Part shown: piece after piece, positions 18,533 to 27,839 of the stretch
Numbering within the stretch: the first letter of the stretch is position 1
How the letters are laid out: every line of letters begins with the position of its first letter
Assembly (NCBI GenBank): GCA_002839095.1
Contig: PGXL01000004.1
Coordinates: 1-64,000 of the forward strand
From: Tenericutes bacterium HGW-Tenericutes-2
GTDB taxonomy: Bacteria; Bacillota_I; Bacilli_A; Acholeplasmatales; Acholeplasmataceae
Length of the DNA stretch: 64,000 bases
Direction: 5' to 3'
Translations under genes and position numbers: made by a program
Notes under the pieces: model-generated
What the model was told of the DNA's origin: nothing
The model's input: the letters and a program-made list of their open reading frames with translations, nothing else
Databases searched by the model: none

Positions 18533-18898
18533 ATGGCAAGAATAGCAGGCGTTGACATCCCACGCGACAAGCGCGTCGTGGTTTCGTTGACTTATGTATA
18601 CGGAATTGGTTTACCAACTTCCAAACAAATTTTAAAGGATGCAAACGTGAGTGAAGACACACGCGTTAAGGCATTAACAGAAGATGAAATGAACCGTATT
18701 CGTACGGAAATCGCTAAGTATGTCACTGAAGGTGACTTACGTCGTGAAGTCACATTAAACATCAAACGTTTAATGGAAATTGGTTCATATCGTGGAATCC
18801 GTCATCGTAAAGGATTACCTGTTCGCGGGCAAAATACAAGAAACAACGCGCGTACAAGAAAAGGTAAACCAAAGGCGATCACCGGCAAGAAGAAGTAA
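18533..18898 (+). CDS. rpsM: 30S ribosomal protein S13
   Basis: 121 residues, starting [26 protein letters not shown], with the basic C-terminus [19 protein letters not shown] that reaches the P site. First gene of the alpha part of the cluster. Confidence 0.98.
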   Translation: MARIAGVDIPRDKRVVVSLTYVYGIGLPTSKQILKDANVSEDTRVKALTEDEMNRIRTEIAKYVTEGDLRREVTLNIKRLMEIGSYRGIRHRKGLPVRGQNTRNNARTRKGKPKAITGKKK

Positions 18899-18912
18899 GG
18901 GAGGAATAAATC

Positions 18913-19299
18913 ATGGCTCGTAAAAAGACAACTAAACGTAAGGTTAGAAAAAATATTCCCCTCGGTGTTGCACACATTCATACAACCTTTAACAATACAA
19001 TCGTAACCATCACAGATATGGATGGAAATGCAATCGCTTGGAGCAGTGCTGGTGCACTAGGCTACAAGGGATCTAGAAAATCCACACCATTTGCTGCACA
19101 ATTAACTGCTGAAGCAGTTGCTAAATCAGCAATGGATAATGGAATGATTAAGGTAGAAGTATCCGTTAAAGGACCTGGTCCAGGTAGAGAAGCAGCAATC
19201 CGTTCATTACAGGCTGCAGGCTTAGAAATTACTGCGATTAGAGACGTAACACCAGTACCACACAATGGATGTAGACCACCAAAACGTCCACGTGGATAA
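18913..19299 (+). CDS. rpsK: 30S ribosomal protein S11
   Basis: 128 residues, with [18 protein letters not shown] and the C-terminal [19 protein letters not shown]11 lies on the 30S platform near the mRNA exit. Confidence 0.98.
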   Translation: MARKKTTKRKVRKNIPLGVAHIHTTFNNTIVTITDMDGNAIAWSSAGALGYKGSRKSTPFAAQLTAEAVAKSAMDNGMIKVEVSVKGPGPGREAAIRSLQAAGLEITAIRDVTPVPHNGCRPPKRPRG

Positions 19300-19318
19300 T
19301 CCTAAGGAGGGCTAACTT

Positions 19319-20308
19319 GTGAAAGATTTAAAGTTTGAAAAACCAACAGCAGTTGAAGAAGTATCTTTAGACGGCAATAAAGGTCGCTTTGTCATCAAAC
19401 CACTTGAACGTGGCTACGGCATTACCTTAGGAAATGCACTCCGCAGAGTTCTACTGTCATCCTTGCCAGGAGCAGCAATCGTTAATATCAAAATTGACGG
19501 TATTGAACATGAATTCTCAACAATGGAAGGCGTTTACGAAGATGTCATGGGAATTGTATTAAACTTGAAAAAGGTTATTTTCCAAGTTGAATCACAAGAT
19601 CCTGATTTCGAACAAAAGCTTGAACTATACGCTGTAGGTTCAGGTAAAGTTACTGCCGCAGATTTCAATCATGTCGATGGAGTTGAAATTATCAACCCTG
19701 ATCAATTGATTGCTAATCTATCCGATACAGGAAGACTTTCTATGGAAGTCACTGTCCGTCGTGGTGTTGGCTATGTCAACGCAGAAAAAAATAAAGTATT
19801 CAGCAAAAATGAAAAGAGCATTATTCCAATCGATTCAATTTATACACCAGTTTCAAGAGTATCCTATCATGTTGAAAAAACAAGAGGAGATGCTGATGAA
19901 CTATTGTTAGACATTGAAACCAACGGAGCAATCGCTGCTAAAGAAGCATTAGCTTTAGCTTCAAAAATGCTAATCGATTATCTTGACGTCATTGTTCAAA
20001 TTTCAGAACAAGCAGCATCAACAGACTTTATTTTTGAACAAGCAGAAGAACCAACCAATAAGAAGCTTGAAATGAAGATTGAACAACTTGATTTATCTGT
20101 ACGTCTATTCAATAGTTTAAAGCGTTCAGGTATTTATACAGTTGCACAAATTATTCGTTTAACAGAAGAAGATGTAATGAGATTCAGAAGCTTAGGTAGA
20201 AAATCCTTCAAGGAATTAAAGGAAAAACTTTCTGAGCATGGTCTAGAATTTGAAAACACTTCAACAAAAGATTCAAAATTTCATTTAGACGATGAAGAGA
20301 AGGAGTAA
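19319..20308 (+). CDS. rpoA: RNA polymerase subunit alpha
   Basis: 329 residues. The N-terminal assembly domain contains ERGYGITLGNALRRVLLSSLPG. A linker and a C-terminal DNA-binding domain follow (LDLSVRLFNSLKRSGIYTV and RFRSLGRKSFKELKEKL). GTG start with AAGGAGG upstream. Confidence 0.98.
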   Translation: MKDLKFEKPTAVEEVSLDGNKGRFVIKPLERGYGITLGNALRRVLLSSLPGAAIVNIKIDGIEHEFSTMEGVYEDVMGIVLNLKKVIFQVESQDPDFEQKLELYAVGSGKVTAADFNHVDGVEIINPDQLIANLSDTGRLSMEVTVRRGVGYVNAEKNKVFSKNEKSIIPIDSIYTPVSRVSYHVEKTRGDADELLLDIETNGAIAAKEALALASKMLIDYLDVIVQISEQAASTDFIFEQAEEPTNKKLEMKIEQLDLSVRLFNSLKRSGIYTVAQIIRLTEEDVMRFRSLGRKSFKELKEKLSEHGLEFENTSTKDSKFHLDDEEKE

Positions 20309-20311
20309 ATC

Positions 20312-20668
20312 ATGGCTTATAGTAGATTGAGACGCAATAGCGATCAAAGAAAAGCTTTACTTCGTGATCTTGTAACTGATATCATCATTAACGAACGTAT
20401 CACTACGACCGAAGCAAAAGCAAAAGAATTAAAAAAATTAGCTGACAAGATGATCACTTTGGCTAAAGATGGTTCTCTAAGTGCAAGAAGACAAGCTGCA
20501 GAAACAGTACGCTTTGAAGATGTTAAGGAAGGGCAAAATGCTCTTCAAAAACTATTTTCTGAACTAGGACCTCGTTACCAAGAAAGAAATGGCGGCTACA
20601 CTAGAATTATCAAGACAGTGCCAAGAAAAGGCGACGCTGCCCCAATGGCAATTATTGAATTCGTTTAA
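20312..20668 (+). CDS. rplQ: 50S ribosomal protein L17
   Basis: 118 residues with [19 protein letters not shown] and [20 protein letters not shown]. Last gene of the ribosomal superoperon, closed by a strong terminator. Confidence 0.98.
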   Translation: MAYSRLRRNSDQRKALLRDLVTDIIINERITTTEAKAKELKKLADKMITLAKDGSLSARRQAAETVRFEDVKEGQNALQKLFSELGPRYQERNGGYTRIIKTVPRKGDAAPMAIIEFV

Positions 20669-20674
20669 TAAATC

Positions 20675-20700
20675 AAACAAGCTTAGGCTTGTTTTTTTTA
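20675..20700 (+). terminator. terminator of the ribosomal superoperon
   Basis: AAACAAGC, loop TTAG, GCTTGTTT and eight T: a strong intrinsic terminator seven bases after the rplQ stop. Confidence 0.95.
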
Positions 20701-20760
20701 TGCATTTTATCCTATCTATATGCATTTTATTACTCAAATGAATTTTCTTTAATCACTAAG

Positions 20761-20769
20761 TGATATAAT
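20761..20769 (+). promoter_or_regulatory. extended -10 promoter of the ABC operon
   Basis: TGA-TATAAT, an extended -10 element 38 bases before the next ATG, with no convincing -35. Confidence 0.6.
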
Positions 20770-20807
20770 AGTGACTGTAAAAATTTATTTATAGAATGAG
20801 GGACAAC

Positions 20808-21812
20808 ATGGAAATCATCAAGGTTGATCAGTTATGTAAAAGCTTTACTATCTATGAGAAGGAATCAGGGTTAAAGGGCGTACTAAAGAGTTTTTTCAAT
20901 GCAAAGAAGATTATTAAAAAAGCAGTGGATGACGTTTCTTTTAGTATTAATCAAGGAGAAATCGTTGGCTATATCGGTCCGAATGGAGCAGGTAAGTCAA
21001 CTACGATAAAGGTATTAACAGGCATTTTAACACCGACAAGTGGAACTGTAGTTGTTGATGGATTGGTGCCTTATCAAAAGAGAACACAAAACGCTAAAAA
21101 AATTGGCGTTGTTTTTGGTCAGCGCACACAGCTTTGGTGGGACCTACCACTCAATGAATCATTTACTGTACTTAAAGAAATTTATCAGGTATCTGATGAA
21201 GACTTTAAGGAACGTATGGATTACTTCAATGACCTTTTTGGATTGAATGAATTTTTGAAGCAGCCAGTTAGACAGCTATCACTCGGTCAAAGAATGAAGG
21301 CAGACATTGTAGCAAGCCTTCTACATAATCCTAAGCTTTTATTTCTCGATGAGCCAACCATAGGACTTGATGTGATCGCTAAGGAAAATATTAGAAAAAC
21401 AATTTTAGATGTGAATAAAAAATATAACACAACTGTTATTTTAACCACTCACGATTTAAGTGATATTGAAGAATTGTGTAATCGTATTCTTTTAATTGAC
21501 CAAGGAAAAATTATTTATGATGGAAACCTTGATTTAATTAAAGAAAAATTTGGATCAAAAAAGATCATAACATTTACGATGAAATCCAAGCAAGAGGCTG
21601 AAGCAATTGACGTTTCCGCATTCAAGAAAATTGACCCAGATCTTACTTCAGTGATTGAAGAAAATAAAATCACCTTTGTATTCAACAAACAAAAATTACT
21701 AATTAAGGATATTACCTATCATGTTTTAGGACAGTCTGATGTATTAGATATCGATATCTCAGATGACCATCTAGAAAATATCATTAAGGCGATTTACAAG
21801 CAGGGATTATAA
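20808..21812 (+). CDS. ABC transporter ATP-binding protein (ABC-2 exporter type)
   Basis: 334 residues. Contains Walker A GPNGAGKST, signature LSLGQRMKAD, Walker B LLFLDEPT and the H-loop TTHD. The insert LVPYQKRTQNAKKIGVVFGQRTQLWW is typical of the ATPase of three-gene ABC-2 systems of the COG4586/4587/3694 group. The ATG at 20808, five bases after GAGGGA, is preferred over the ATG at 20796. Substrate unknown. Two permease genes follow without gaps. Confidence 0.9.
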   Translation: MEIIKVDQLCKSFTIYEKESGLKGVLKSFFNAKKIIKKAVDDVSFSINQGEIVGYIGPNGAGKSTTIKVLTGILTPTSGTVVVDGLVPYQKRTQNAKKIGVVFGQRTQLWWDLPLNESFTVLKEIYQVSDEDFKERMDYFNDLFGLNEFLKQPVRQLSLGQRMKADIVASLLHNPKLLFLDEPTIGLDVIAKENIRKTILDVNKKYNTTVILTTHDLSDIEELCNRILLIDQGKIIYDGNLDLIKEKFGSKKIITFTMKSKQEAEAIDVSAFKKIDPDLTSVIEENKITFVFNKQKLLIKDITYHVLGQSDVLDIDISDDHLENIIKAIYKQGL

Positions 21813-22618
21813 TGAACAGAGTCAAGAAATATCTACCCTTTTTTAGGGCTTCGATGATGAATATGTTTATCTATAGAGGAACCATTTGGCTATGGATGTT
21901 AGTCGATGTTTTTCAGTTTGTAATGATGGTATTCCTATGGAAATCAGTTTATCAGTTTAATGATATAATCAGTGGCTTTACCTTTAATGAGATGCTTGTC
22001 TATTTTTTACTAACCAATGTATTTTATGTGTTTACTGAAGTCGATGCGGTCTTCGCAATGTCAGAGGAAATCAAGGAAGGTCGAATTAGCTTATATTTAG
22101 TTAAGCCTATTTCCTATAAAGCAAGATTATTCACAGAAATTATCGGTAGAGTCATGGGAATTCTATTACTCTTTATCCCTATAGCAATCATGATGGGTAT
22201 CGCATTAACCTTTATTTTTGATATTGTATGGACTGTTACTTTAGTTCAAGTGGGTATTACATTACTATATCTACCGCTTATTTTAATGATGATGTTTGAG
22301 TTCTCATTTTTCTTTGGAACATTAGTTATTCATACATCCAATGAGTTTGGTTTAGTTATATTTATGAGCGTATTTACAAGAGTCGTATCAGGACAACTTA
22401 TTCCTTTATCATTTTATCCACAGTTCTTACTCAATATTATTCAATATATCCCATTTAGATTTATTAGCTATCCACCGCTCATTTTGTTAAATAAGTTATC
22501 TATAAATGATGCACTCACTGGATTAGCGGTGCTTGCAGCATGGGTTGTTGGATTCAAGATTATTAATTATTTTGTATATAAAGCATCCATCAAAAAGATG
22601 GTTGTTTTCGGAGGTTAA
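21812..22618 (+). CDS. ABC-2 type permease, first of pair
   Basis: 268 residues with about six membrane helices, starting MNRVKKYLPFFRASMMNMFIYRG. It resembles the COG4587-type permeases encoded beside this class of ATPase. It starts on the last base of the ATPase stop. Probably forms the channel together with the next gene product. Substrate not known. Confidence 0.85.
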   Translation: MNRVKKYLPFFRASMMNMFIYRGTIWLWMLVDVFQFVMMVFLWKSVYQFNDIISGFTFNEMLVYFLLTNVFYVFTEVDAVFAMSEEIKEGRISLYLVKPISYKARLFTEIIGRVMGILLLFIPIAIMMGIALTFIFDIVWTVTLVQVGITLLYLPLILMMMFEFSFFFGTLVIHTSNEFGLVIFMSVFTRVVSGQLIPLSFYPQFLLNIIQYIPFRFISYPPLILLNKLSINDALTGLAVLAAWVVGFKIINYFVYKASIKKMVVFGG

Positions 22619-22621
22619 CCT

Positions 22622-23407
22622 ATGAGATTTGCTAAAATATATGGAATCTTCCTAAAACAACATCTTAAAAGATTGATGGAATATCGTGTTGATTTTTTAA
22701 TTGGTATGTTCGCATTCATTTTTACACAGGCAGCTGGTTTATTATTCCTATTTATTATCTTCCAAAATATTAACGCACTTGCAGGTTTTTCAATTGATGA
22801 AATTCTTTTGATGTATGCGATATCGTTATTGCCTAGAGGTATTGACCATTTACTTTTTGATAATTTATGGTTACTTCCAAGAACAGTTAGACAAGGATCA
22901 ATGGATCGATATCTGCTTAGACCAATTAATCCTCTTTATCAATTTATAATCGAACGCTTTCAGCCTGACGCGTTTGGAGAAATCTTTTTAGGAATAGCAC
23001 TACTAGTCGTTACATTAGGAAGATTGAACTTTACTCTAACAATTGGTAATCTAGCTGGTTTATTATCGATTGTCATCATTGGTACATTTGTCTATACAGC
23101 ATTAAAACTTTTAACTTCGTCAACTTCATTCTGGCTTAAAAACTCATACCCTTTAATGCAAATTACCTATAATATTTCAGATTTTACAAAATACCCTATA
23201 TTAATATATCCAAAGTTTATTCAAGTCTTAATGACATTTATTATTCCGTTCGCTTTAATCTCTTACTTTCCAGCACTTTACCTATTAGGCGAAATAGACT
23301 ACATCCAAGTGATAGGATATCTAGTCACTGTAACAGGTATTTTAATCTGTCTTGGACTCTATGTTTGGAAGAAGGGTCTTAAGCATTACGAATCTACAGG
23401 AAGCTAA
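22622..23407 (+). CDS. ABC-2 type permease, second of pair
   Basis: 261 residues with about six membrane helices. The SLLPRGIDHLLFDNLWLLPR segment is like COG3694-type permeases. Three bases after the previous stop, GGAGG as ribosome binding site. Completes a three-gene exporter. Substrate not known. Confidence 0.85.
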   Translation: MRFAKIYGIFLKQHLKRLMEYRVDFLIGMFAFIFTQAAGLLFLFIIFQNINALAGFSIDEILLMYAISLLPRGIDHLLFDNLWLLPRTVRQGSMDRYLLRPINPLYQFIIERFQPDAFGEIFLGIALLVVTLGRLNFTLTIGNLAGLLSIVIIGTFVYTALKLLTSSTSFWLKNSYPLMQITYNISDFTKYPILIYPKFIQVLMTFIIPFALISYFPALYLLGEIDYIQVIGYLVTVTGILICLGLYVWKKGLKHYESTGS

Positions 23408-23419
23408 TAGAATCACATA

Positions 23420-23450
23420 AAAAAAGACAGGAAATATTTCCTGTTTTTTT
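23420..23450 (+). terminator. terminator of the three-gene ABC operon
   Basis: ACAGGA (23427-23432), a short AATATT loop and TCCTGT (23439-23444), preceded by an A run and followed by T7. Confidence 0.92.
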
Positions 23451-23564
23451 ATATAAAAAACTAAAAAAACATCAATTATTAAACACAATTGAGAATATAA
23501 CTTGTTATTTATAACAAAGCGTACTAAAATAGATATGCACCTTAAAATTAGAAAGAGGAATTTC

Positions 23565-25325
23565 ATGAAAAAACTACTATTTATTATCAGTATAATGCTC
23601 TTCTCATTTACACTTTTTTCTTGTACTGAAAGCGCAAATTACTCGATTGATCGCGTACTAGATCGCGTCGATGTTATTTATGCAGAGGGAGATAGTGTAT
23701 TCTCTGTTACCAAGCATGTTACATTACCTAGTCAAACAGATTTAAACAAGTCTGCCACTTTAACTTGGACATCAGACACACCAGATATTTTAGATGAGTT
23801 TGGAACGGTCAATAGACCAAATGAAACCACTGAAGTCATTCTTACACTTAAAGTGACATTGAATGGTGAAACCAGAGAAAAAAACATTTATATAATGGTT
23901 ATCGGTAGATACCAATTTTATGATGTCTTATTTGAGGTTGATGGAGCTAGCTATGGATCAATCAAAGTCAAAGAAGGTGATTTAGTTGAACCAATAGAGG
24001 ATCCAGTTCTTGAAGGTTTTAGCTTTAAAGGTTGGTTCACTTTAGAAGATAACGAAACTCCTTTTAATTTTAGTACTCCAATTACAGATAACATTAAACT
24101 AATCGCTAAGCTAGATGTATTAGTATTAGCTGATTACAGTATCGAGTATTATTATCAAAATATTGTTGATGATGCATATACACTCACAGCAACTGAAGAG
24201 TTTAATGGCGAAGTCGGATCACAAGTAAACGCAACCAAAGTTATTGAAGGCTTTTCAATAGATTCTGAGCAAAGCATTTTAGCAGGAGTTATCTTGGCAG
24301 ATGATTCACTCGTGCTTAAGGTTTATTTAGAAAGAAATACATACAGTATTACATTTATTTCTGAGGGAGTAGAACTTTCCTCTAATCCATATAAATATGG
24401 TTTTACATTAAATGAAAACACAGAGCCTCAAAAAGATGGCCATGTTCTAGTTGGTTGGGCAACCACACCAAGCGGAACAACACCTTATATATTCCCGTAC
24501 ATCGTATCAAATGACCTAACATTTTACGCTATTTGGAGACTTGATGATGGATATACATATGAAGGCTATTATGATGGTGCAGATGGATTATCCGGTATTG
24601 ATTTAAGAACATTCCTAAGAATGAGAGTAAACAACGGCAAAACACTCGTTGATTATGGTACTGCTAGATATGTCTTAGATGATACAGACCGTGATCCAAA
24701 TAACGCTAACAATTTAATTCTTGTATATCTAGGAACTTCAGTTTCTGGAGTTTGGGATGGCGGTAGTACTTGGAATAGAGAACACGTTTGGCCACAATCC
24801 CTACTAGGGGTCGCTGCAGTCAATAATGTAGCAAACGCAGCTTCTGACCTTCAAAACCTAAAGCCTGCAAATCCTGCAGAAAACTCAAGTAGAAGTAATA
24901 AGTATTTTGATAATGTAACCAATGCACATACATACAATCCTAGAGATGCTGTCAAGGGAGATGTCGCGAGAATTTTAATGTATATGGATCTTGCATATAG
25001 CAATCTAAATCTTGTGAACACATATCCAGCAACCTATCAAATGGGTAAATTAGATGTATTATTACAATGGCATCTACAAGATCCAGTAGATGATTTCGAA
25101 AGAAACAGAAATGAAATTATTTTTGGATACCAAAATAATAGAAATCCATTTATTGATCATCCTGAGTTCGTAGAAAAAATATGGGGACCAATTACGCTTA
25201 CAGCATCTAATAACGAGACATTCACAATTGAATTGGATTTCCCTAGTATGTTTGAAACAATTGAAATCATAAGTTATGATATACTTTATATAGATTTTAA
25301 AAAGGAATCAAAATATCTAGTATAG
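23565..25325 (+). CDS. lipoprotein with Ig-like and InlB-type repeats and an endonuclease I domain
   Basis: 586 residues. The ATG at 23565 has AGAGGAA upstream and begins a lipoprotein signal peptide, MKKLLFIISIMLFSFTLFSC, whose lipobox Cys is residue 20, so the protein is anchored outside the membrane. An Ig-like domain (about 25-115) and InlB/Listeria-Bacteroides type repeats come next (about 120-320; FKGWFTLEDNETPFNFSTPI and LVGWATTPSGTTPY mark two of them). The C-terminal half (about 335-570) is endonuclease I: WNREHVWPQS with catalytic His407, then SDLQNLKPANPAENSSRSNK and RNRNEIIFGYQNNRNPFIDH. Probable role: degrade external DNA or RNA for nucleotide scavenging. A paralogue lies at 34956-37619. 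An in-frame start at 23502 is unlikely because it buries the signal peptide. Confidence 0.9.
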   Translation: MKKLLFIISIMLFSFTLFSCTESANYSIDRVLDRVDVIYAEGDSVFSVTKHVTLPSQTDLNKSATLTWTSDTPDILDEFGTVNRPNETTEVILTLKVTLNGETREKNIYIMVIGRYQFYDVLFEVDGASYGSIKVKEGDLVEPIEDPVLEGFSFKGWFTLEDNETPFNFSTPITDNIKLIAKLDVLVLADYSIEYYYQNIVDDAYTLTATEEFNGEVGSQVNATKVIEGFSIDSEQSILAGVILADDSLVLKVYLERNTYSITFISEGVELSSNPYKYGFTLNENTEPQKDGHVLVGWATTPSGTTPYIFPYIVSNDLTFYAIWRLDDGYTYEGYYDGADGLSGIDLRTFLRMRVNNGKTLVDYGTARYVLDDTDRDPNNANNLILVYLGTSVSGVWDGGSTWNREHVWPQSLLGVAAVNNVANAASDLQNLKPANPAENSSRSNKYFDNVTNAHTYNPRDAVKGDVARILMYMDLAYSNLNLVNTYPATYQMGKLDVLLQWHLQDPVDDFERNRNEIIFGYQNNRNPFIDHPEFVEKIWGPITLTASNNETFTIELDFPSMFETIEIISYDILYIDFKKESKYLV

Positions 25326-25342
25326 AAAAAGAGGGTGTAGAA

Positions 25343-26326
25343 ATGAAGTATCGCACATTCGGAAGTACAGGAATTAAGGTATCTGAGATTTCACTAGGAA
25401 CTTGGCAATTAGGTTCTAAGTGGGGTGACCCTGTCAACCCTGAAGTCGCTTTTGAAACATTAAAAAAGGCGATAGATTCCGGTATCAATTGTTTTGATAC
25501 AGCAGATGTATATCAAGGCGGTTTAAGTGAAAAGTTAATTGGTGAGCATATTAAGCCCCTTCAGAACAAGCCTTTCGTTATTACGAAGGTTGGTAGAAAG
25601 CTTCCTAAGCAATCCAAAGAATTTTACACAAAAGAAGCTCTACTAAAATACATCAACGACTCAAGAAAAAATTTAGACCAAGAAGCTCTTGATATGGTTT
25701 TACTTCATTGCCCACCAACAGATTTATATTACATGCCAGAAGCCTTCCAATGGATGGATGAATTTAAAGAAAAAGGTTTAATTAAGCATTATGGAGTTAG
25801 TGTTGAACGCATTGAAGAAGGATTAAAGGCATTAGATTATCAGGGCGTTGAAGCAATAGAAATAATATTCAATATGTTTCGCTTAAAGCCACAGGAGCTA
25901 TTCTTTGAAATGGCAAAGAAAAGAAATGTTGGTATCATCGTTAGAGTACCACTCGCAAGTGGACTTTTAACTGGTAAATATCACGCTAGAACCGCCTTTG
26001 GAGAAAACGATCATCGTACCTATAACAGAAACGGTGAAAGGTTCGATAAGGGTGAAACATTCTCTGGTGTTGACTATCATTTAGGCTTAAAGGCAGTCAA
26101 TGAACTTAAAAAAGTATTCAACACAGAAAATATAGCTCAATTCGCATTAAGATGGATTTTGATGTTTGATGCAGTATCGACCATTATTCCTGGAGCATCT
26201 AGACCCGAACAAATTTTGGAGAATGTGAAGGCATCGGAGATGCCACCACTGACTCAAAAACAAATGGAAGCAGTCGAAAAGATTTATAATACATATATTA
26301 AAAATCCAGTGCACTATCTCTGGTAA
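25343..26326 (+). CDS. aldo/keto reductase
   Basis: 327 residues. The catalytic tetrad is visible: Asp52 and Tyr57 in FDTADVYQGG, Lys82 in VITKVG and His122 in MVLLHCPP. The C-terminal PGASRPEQILENVKA binds NADP in this family. Reduces aldehydes or ketones, substrate unknown. It starts 17 bases after the nuclease stop, so read-through expression is possible. Ends at a shared terminator. Confidence 0.93.
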   Translation: MKYRTFGSTGIKVSEISLGTWQLGSKWGDPVNPEVAFETLKKAIDSGINCFDTADVYQGGLSEKLIGEHIKPLQNKPFVITKVGRKLPKQSKEFYTKEALLKYINDSRKNLDQEALDMVLLHCPPTDLYYMPEAFQWMDEFKEKGLIKHYGVSVERIEEGLKALDYQGVEAIEIIFNMFRLKPQELFFEMAKKRNVGIIVRVPLASGLLTGKYHARTAFGENDHRTYNRNGERFDKGETFSGVDYHLGLKAVNELKKVFNTENIAQFALRWILMFDAVSTIIPGASRPEQILENVKASEMPPLTQKQMEAVEKIYNTYIKNPVHYLW

Positions 26327-26331
26327 CAAAA

Positions 26332-26356
26332 AAAGGTCAATCACTTGGCCTTTTTG
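26332..26356. terminator. bidirectional terminator
   Basis: AAAGGTCAA, loop TCAC, TTGGCCTTT, with T-rich flanks on both strands. It separates the aldo/keto reductase gene from the convergent membrane protein gene. Confidence 0.88.
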
Positions 26357-26367
26357 TTTGGTTTGAA

Positions 26368-26964
26368 TTATTCTACGATTTGAGCAACTACAACCTTTTT
26401 ACCACGAATATCTAAATAGAAGTTTGCAACACTCATTTGAATATAAGGAAGTAAGAAGATAAATCCGATACCTGCTGTTAAGACGGAAAGAATAAACCAT
26501 CCGATAAAGCTTAAGTAAAGTGAGAATAATCTCAGCTTATTTCCATTCATCAGTTCTCTGCTCTTAGTAATCGCAGCAATAGCATCAATTTCTGGTTCTT
26601 CAGCAATAATATAAGGAACCATGCTATAAGCGAATGCCTTGATAATACCTGGAATAATAAATAGAAGTGACCATAAGACAATAAAGATTGATGATAGTAG
26701 AGAAGCTAAGAAAGAATTTAAGAAGCTCTTTTTGAAACCCTCGAATAAAAACTCTAAACGATCTCCCTTGGCATTATTTTCAATAATGTCAATTAAATAA
26801 TAGGATTGACCAACTAAAAGTGGTCCAACAATAATAAATCCAACAGCTGCAACAGAAGTAGCACTAGGCACTGCAGCAACAATCCATACAAACAGTATTA
26901 CCCACCATAGGCGTGGTTTTAACTGCTGACGAGCTAAAGCTCTAAGTTCAGAACTAGTTTTCAT
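26368..26964 (-). CDS. DUF975 family membrane protein
   Basis: 198 residues with about five membrane helices. The start MKTSSELRALARQQLK, the central FIIPGIIKAFAYSMVPYIIAE and the following AITKSRELMNGNK form the DUF975 pattern common in Firmicutes and Mollicutes. Function unknown. GGAGGG precedes the start on the minus strand. The 161 bases between it and the next gene hold divergent promoters at most. Confidence 0.85.
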   Translation of the reverse strand: MKTSSELRALARQQLKPRLWWVILFVWIVAAVPSATSVAAVGFIIVGPLLVGQSYYLIDIIENNAKGDRLEFLFEGFKKSFLNSFLASLLSSIFIVLWSLLFIIPGIIKAFAYSMVPYIIAEEPEIDAIAAITKSRELMNGNKLRLFSLYLSFIGWFILSVLTAGIGFIFLLPYIQMSVANFYLDIRGKKVVVAQIVE

Positions 26965-27125
26965 TTTATATACCCTCCATTAGGTTTTATTAATTACTAT
27001 TATAGACGCATTAGTATTTTATGTCTACTATTTGACTAGTGTTCGCTATATTTTTTATGTTTAATCTTCTTACAAGTGGTAAAATATGATTAATAACGCA
27101 CAATTCAATTTAAAGGAGAATCATT

Positions 27126-27839
27126 ATGCTAAAAATTAAAGATGTTTCAAAAAGCTATGATGGAGTTAAAAAGGCCTGTGACTCTGTCACATTAACAATT
27201 GAGAAGGGTGATTTGTATGGCTTCGTTGGACACAACGGTGCCGGAAAAACAACTTTACTGAAGTCAATTGCAGGTATTATTAACTTTGATTCTGGAGAAA
27301 TACTAGTTGATGATTATTCAGTTCAAAAAAATCCACTCGAAGTCAAAAGGATGATTGCCTATATTCCAGATAATCCTGATATATATGAATCATTAACCGG
27401 TATTCAATATCTTGAATTTATCGCAGATGTTTTCAAGATCGATGTTGAGATGAGAAAAAAGGAAATTGATCAATATGCAACACTATTTGAAATCATTGAT
27501 GTCTTAAATAATCCGATTTCTTCATACTCACATGGTATGAAGCAAAAATTAGTCATTATATCAGCTTTAATTCATAAGCCTAAATTGATGCTTTTAGATG
27601 AACCATTTGTCGGGCTAGATCCAAAGGCAAGCTTTCAACTTAAAGAAATATTTAAAAAAATGTGTGAAAATGGAACTGCAATATTCTTTTCAACACACGT
27701 CCTAGAAGTTGTTGAAAAGCTATGTAATAAAGTTGCTATTATTAAACAAGGTAAAATAGTCGCTCAGGGTAAAACACAAGATATTATTTTAAACAAGTCG
27801 CTTGAAAATATATTTATGGAAATCGCAAGTGAAGCATAA
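27126..27839 (+). CDS. ABC transporter ATP-binding protein
   Basis: 237 residues. Walker A GHNGAGKTT at 35-43, signature YSHGMKQKL, Walker B LMLLDEPF and the H-loop STHVLE. Belongs to the bacitracin/natA-like exporter ATPases. Overlaps the permease gene by one base. AAGGAG upstream of the ATG. Confidence 0.92.
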   Translation: MLKIKDVSKSYDGVKKACDSVTLTIEKGDLYGFVGHNGAGKTTLLKSIAGIINFDSGEILVDDYSVQKNPLEVKRMIAYIPDNPDIYESLTGIQYLEFIADVFKIDVEMRKKEIDQYATLFEIIDVLNNPISSYSHGMKQKLVIISALIHKPKLMLLDEPFVGLDPKASFQLKEIFKKMCENGTAIFFSTHVLEVVEKLCNKVAIIKQGKIVAQGKTQDIILNKSLENIFMEIASEA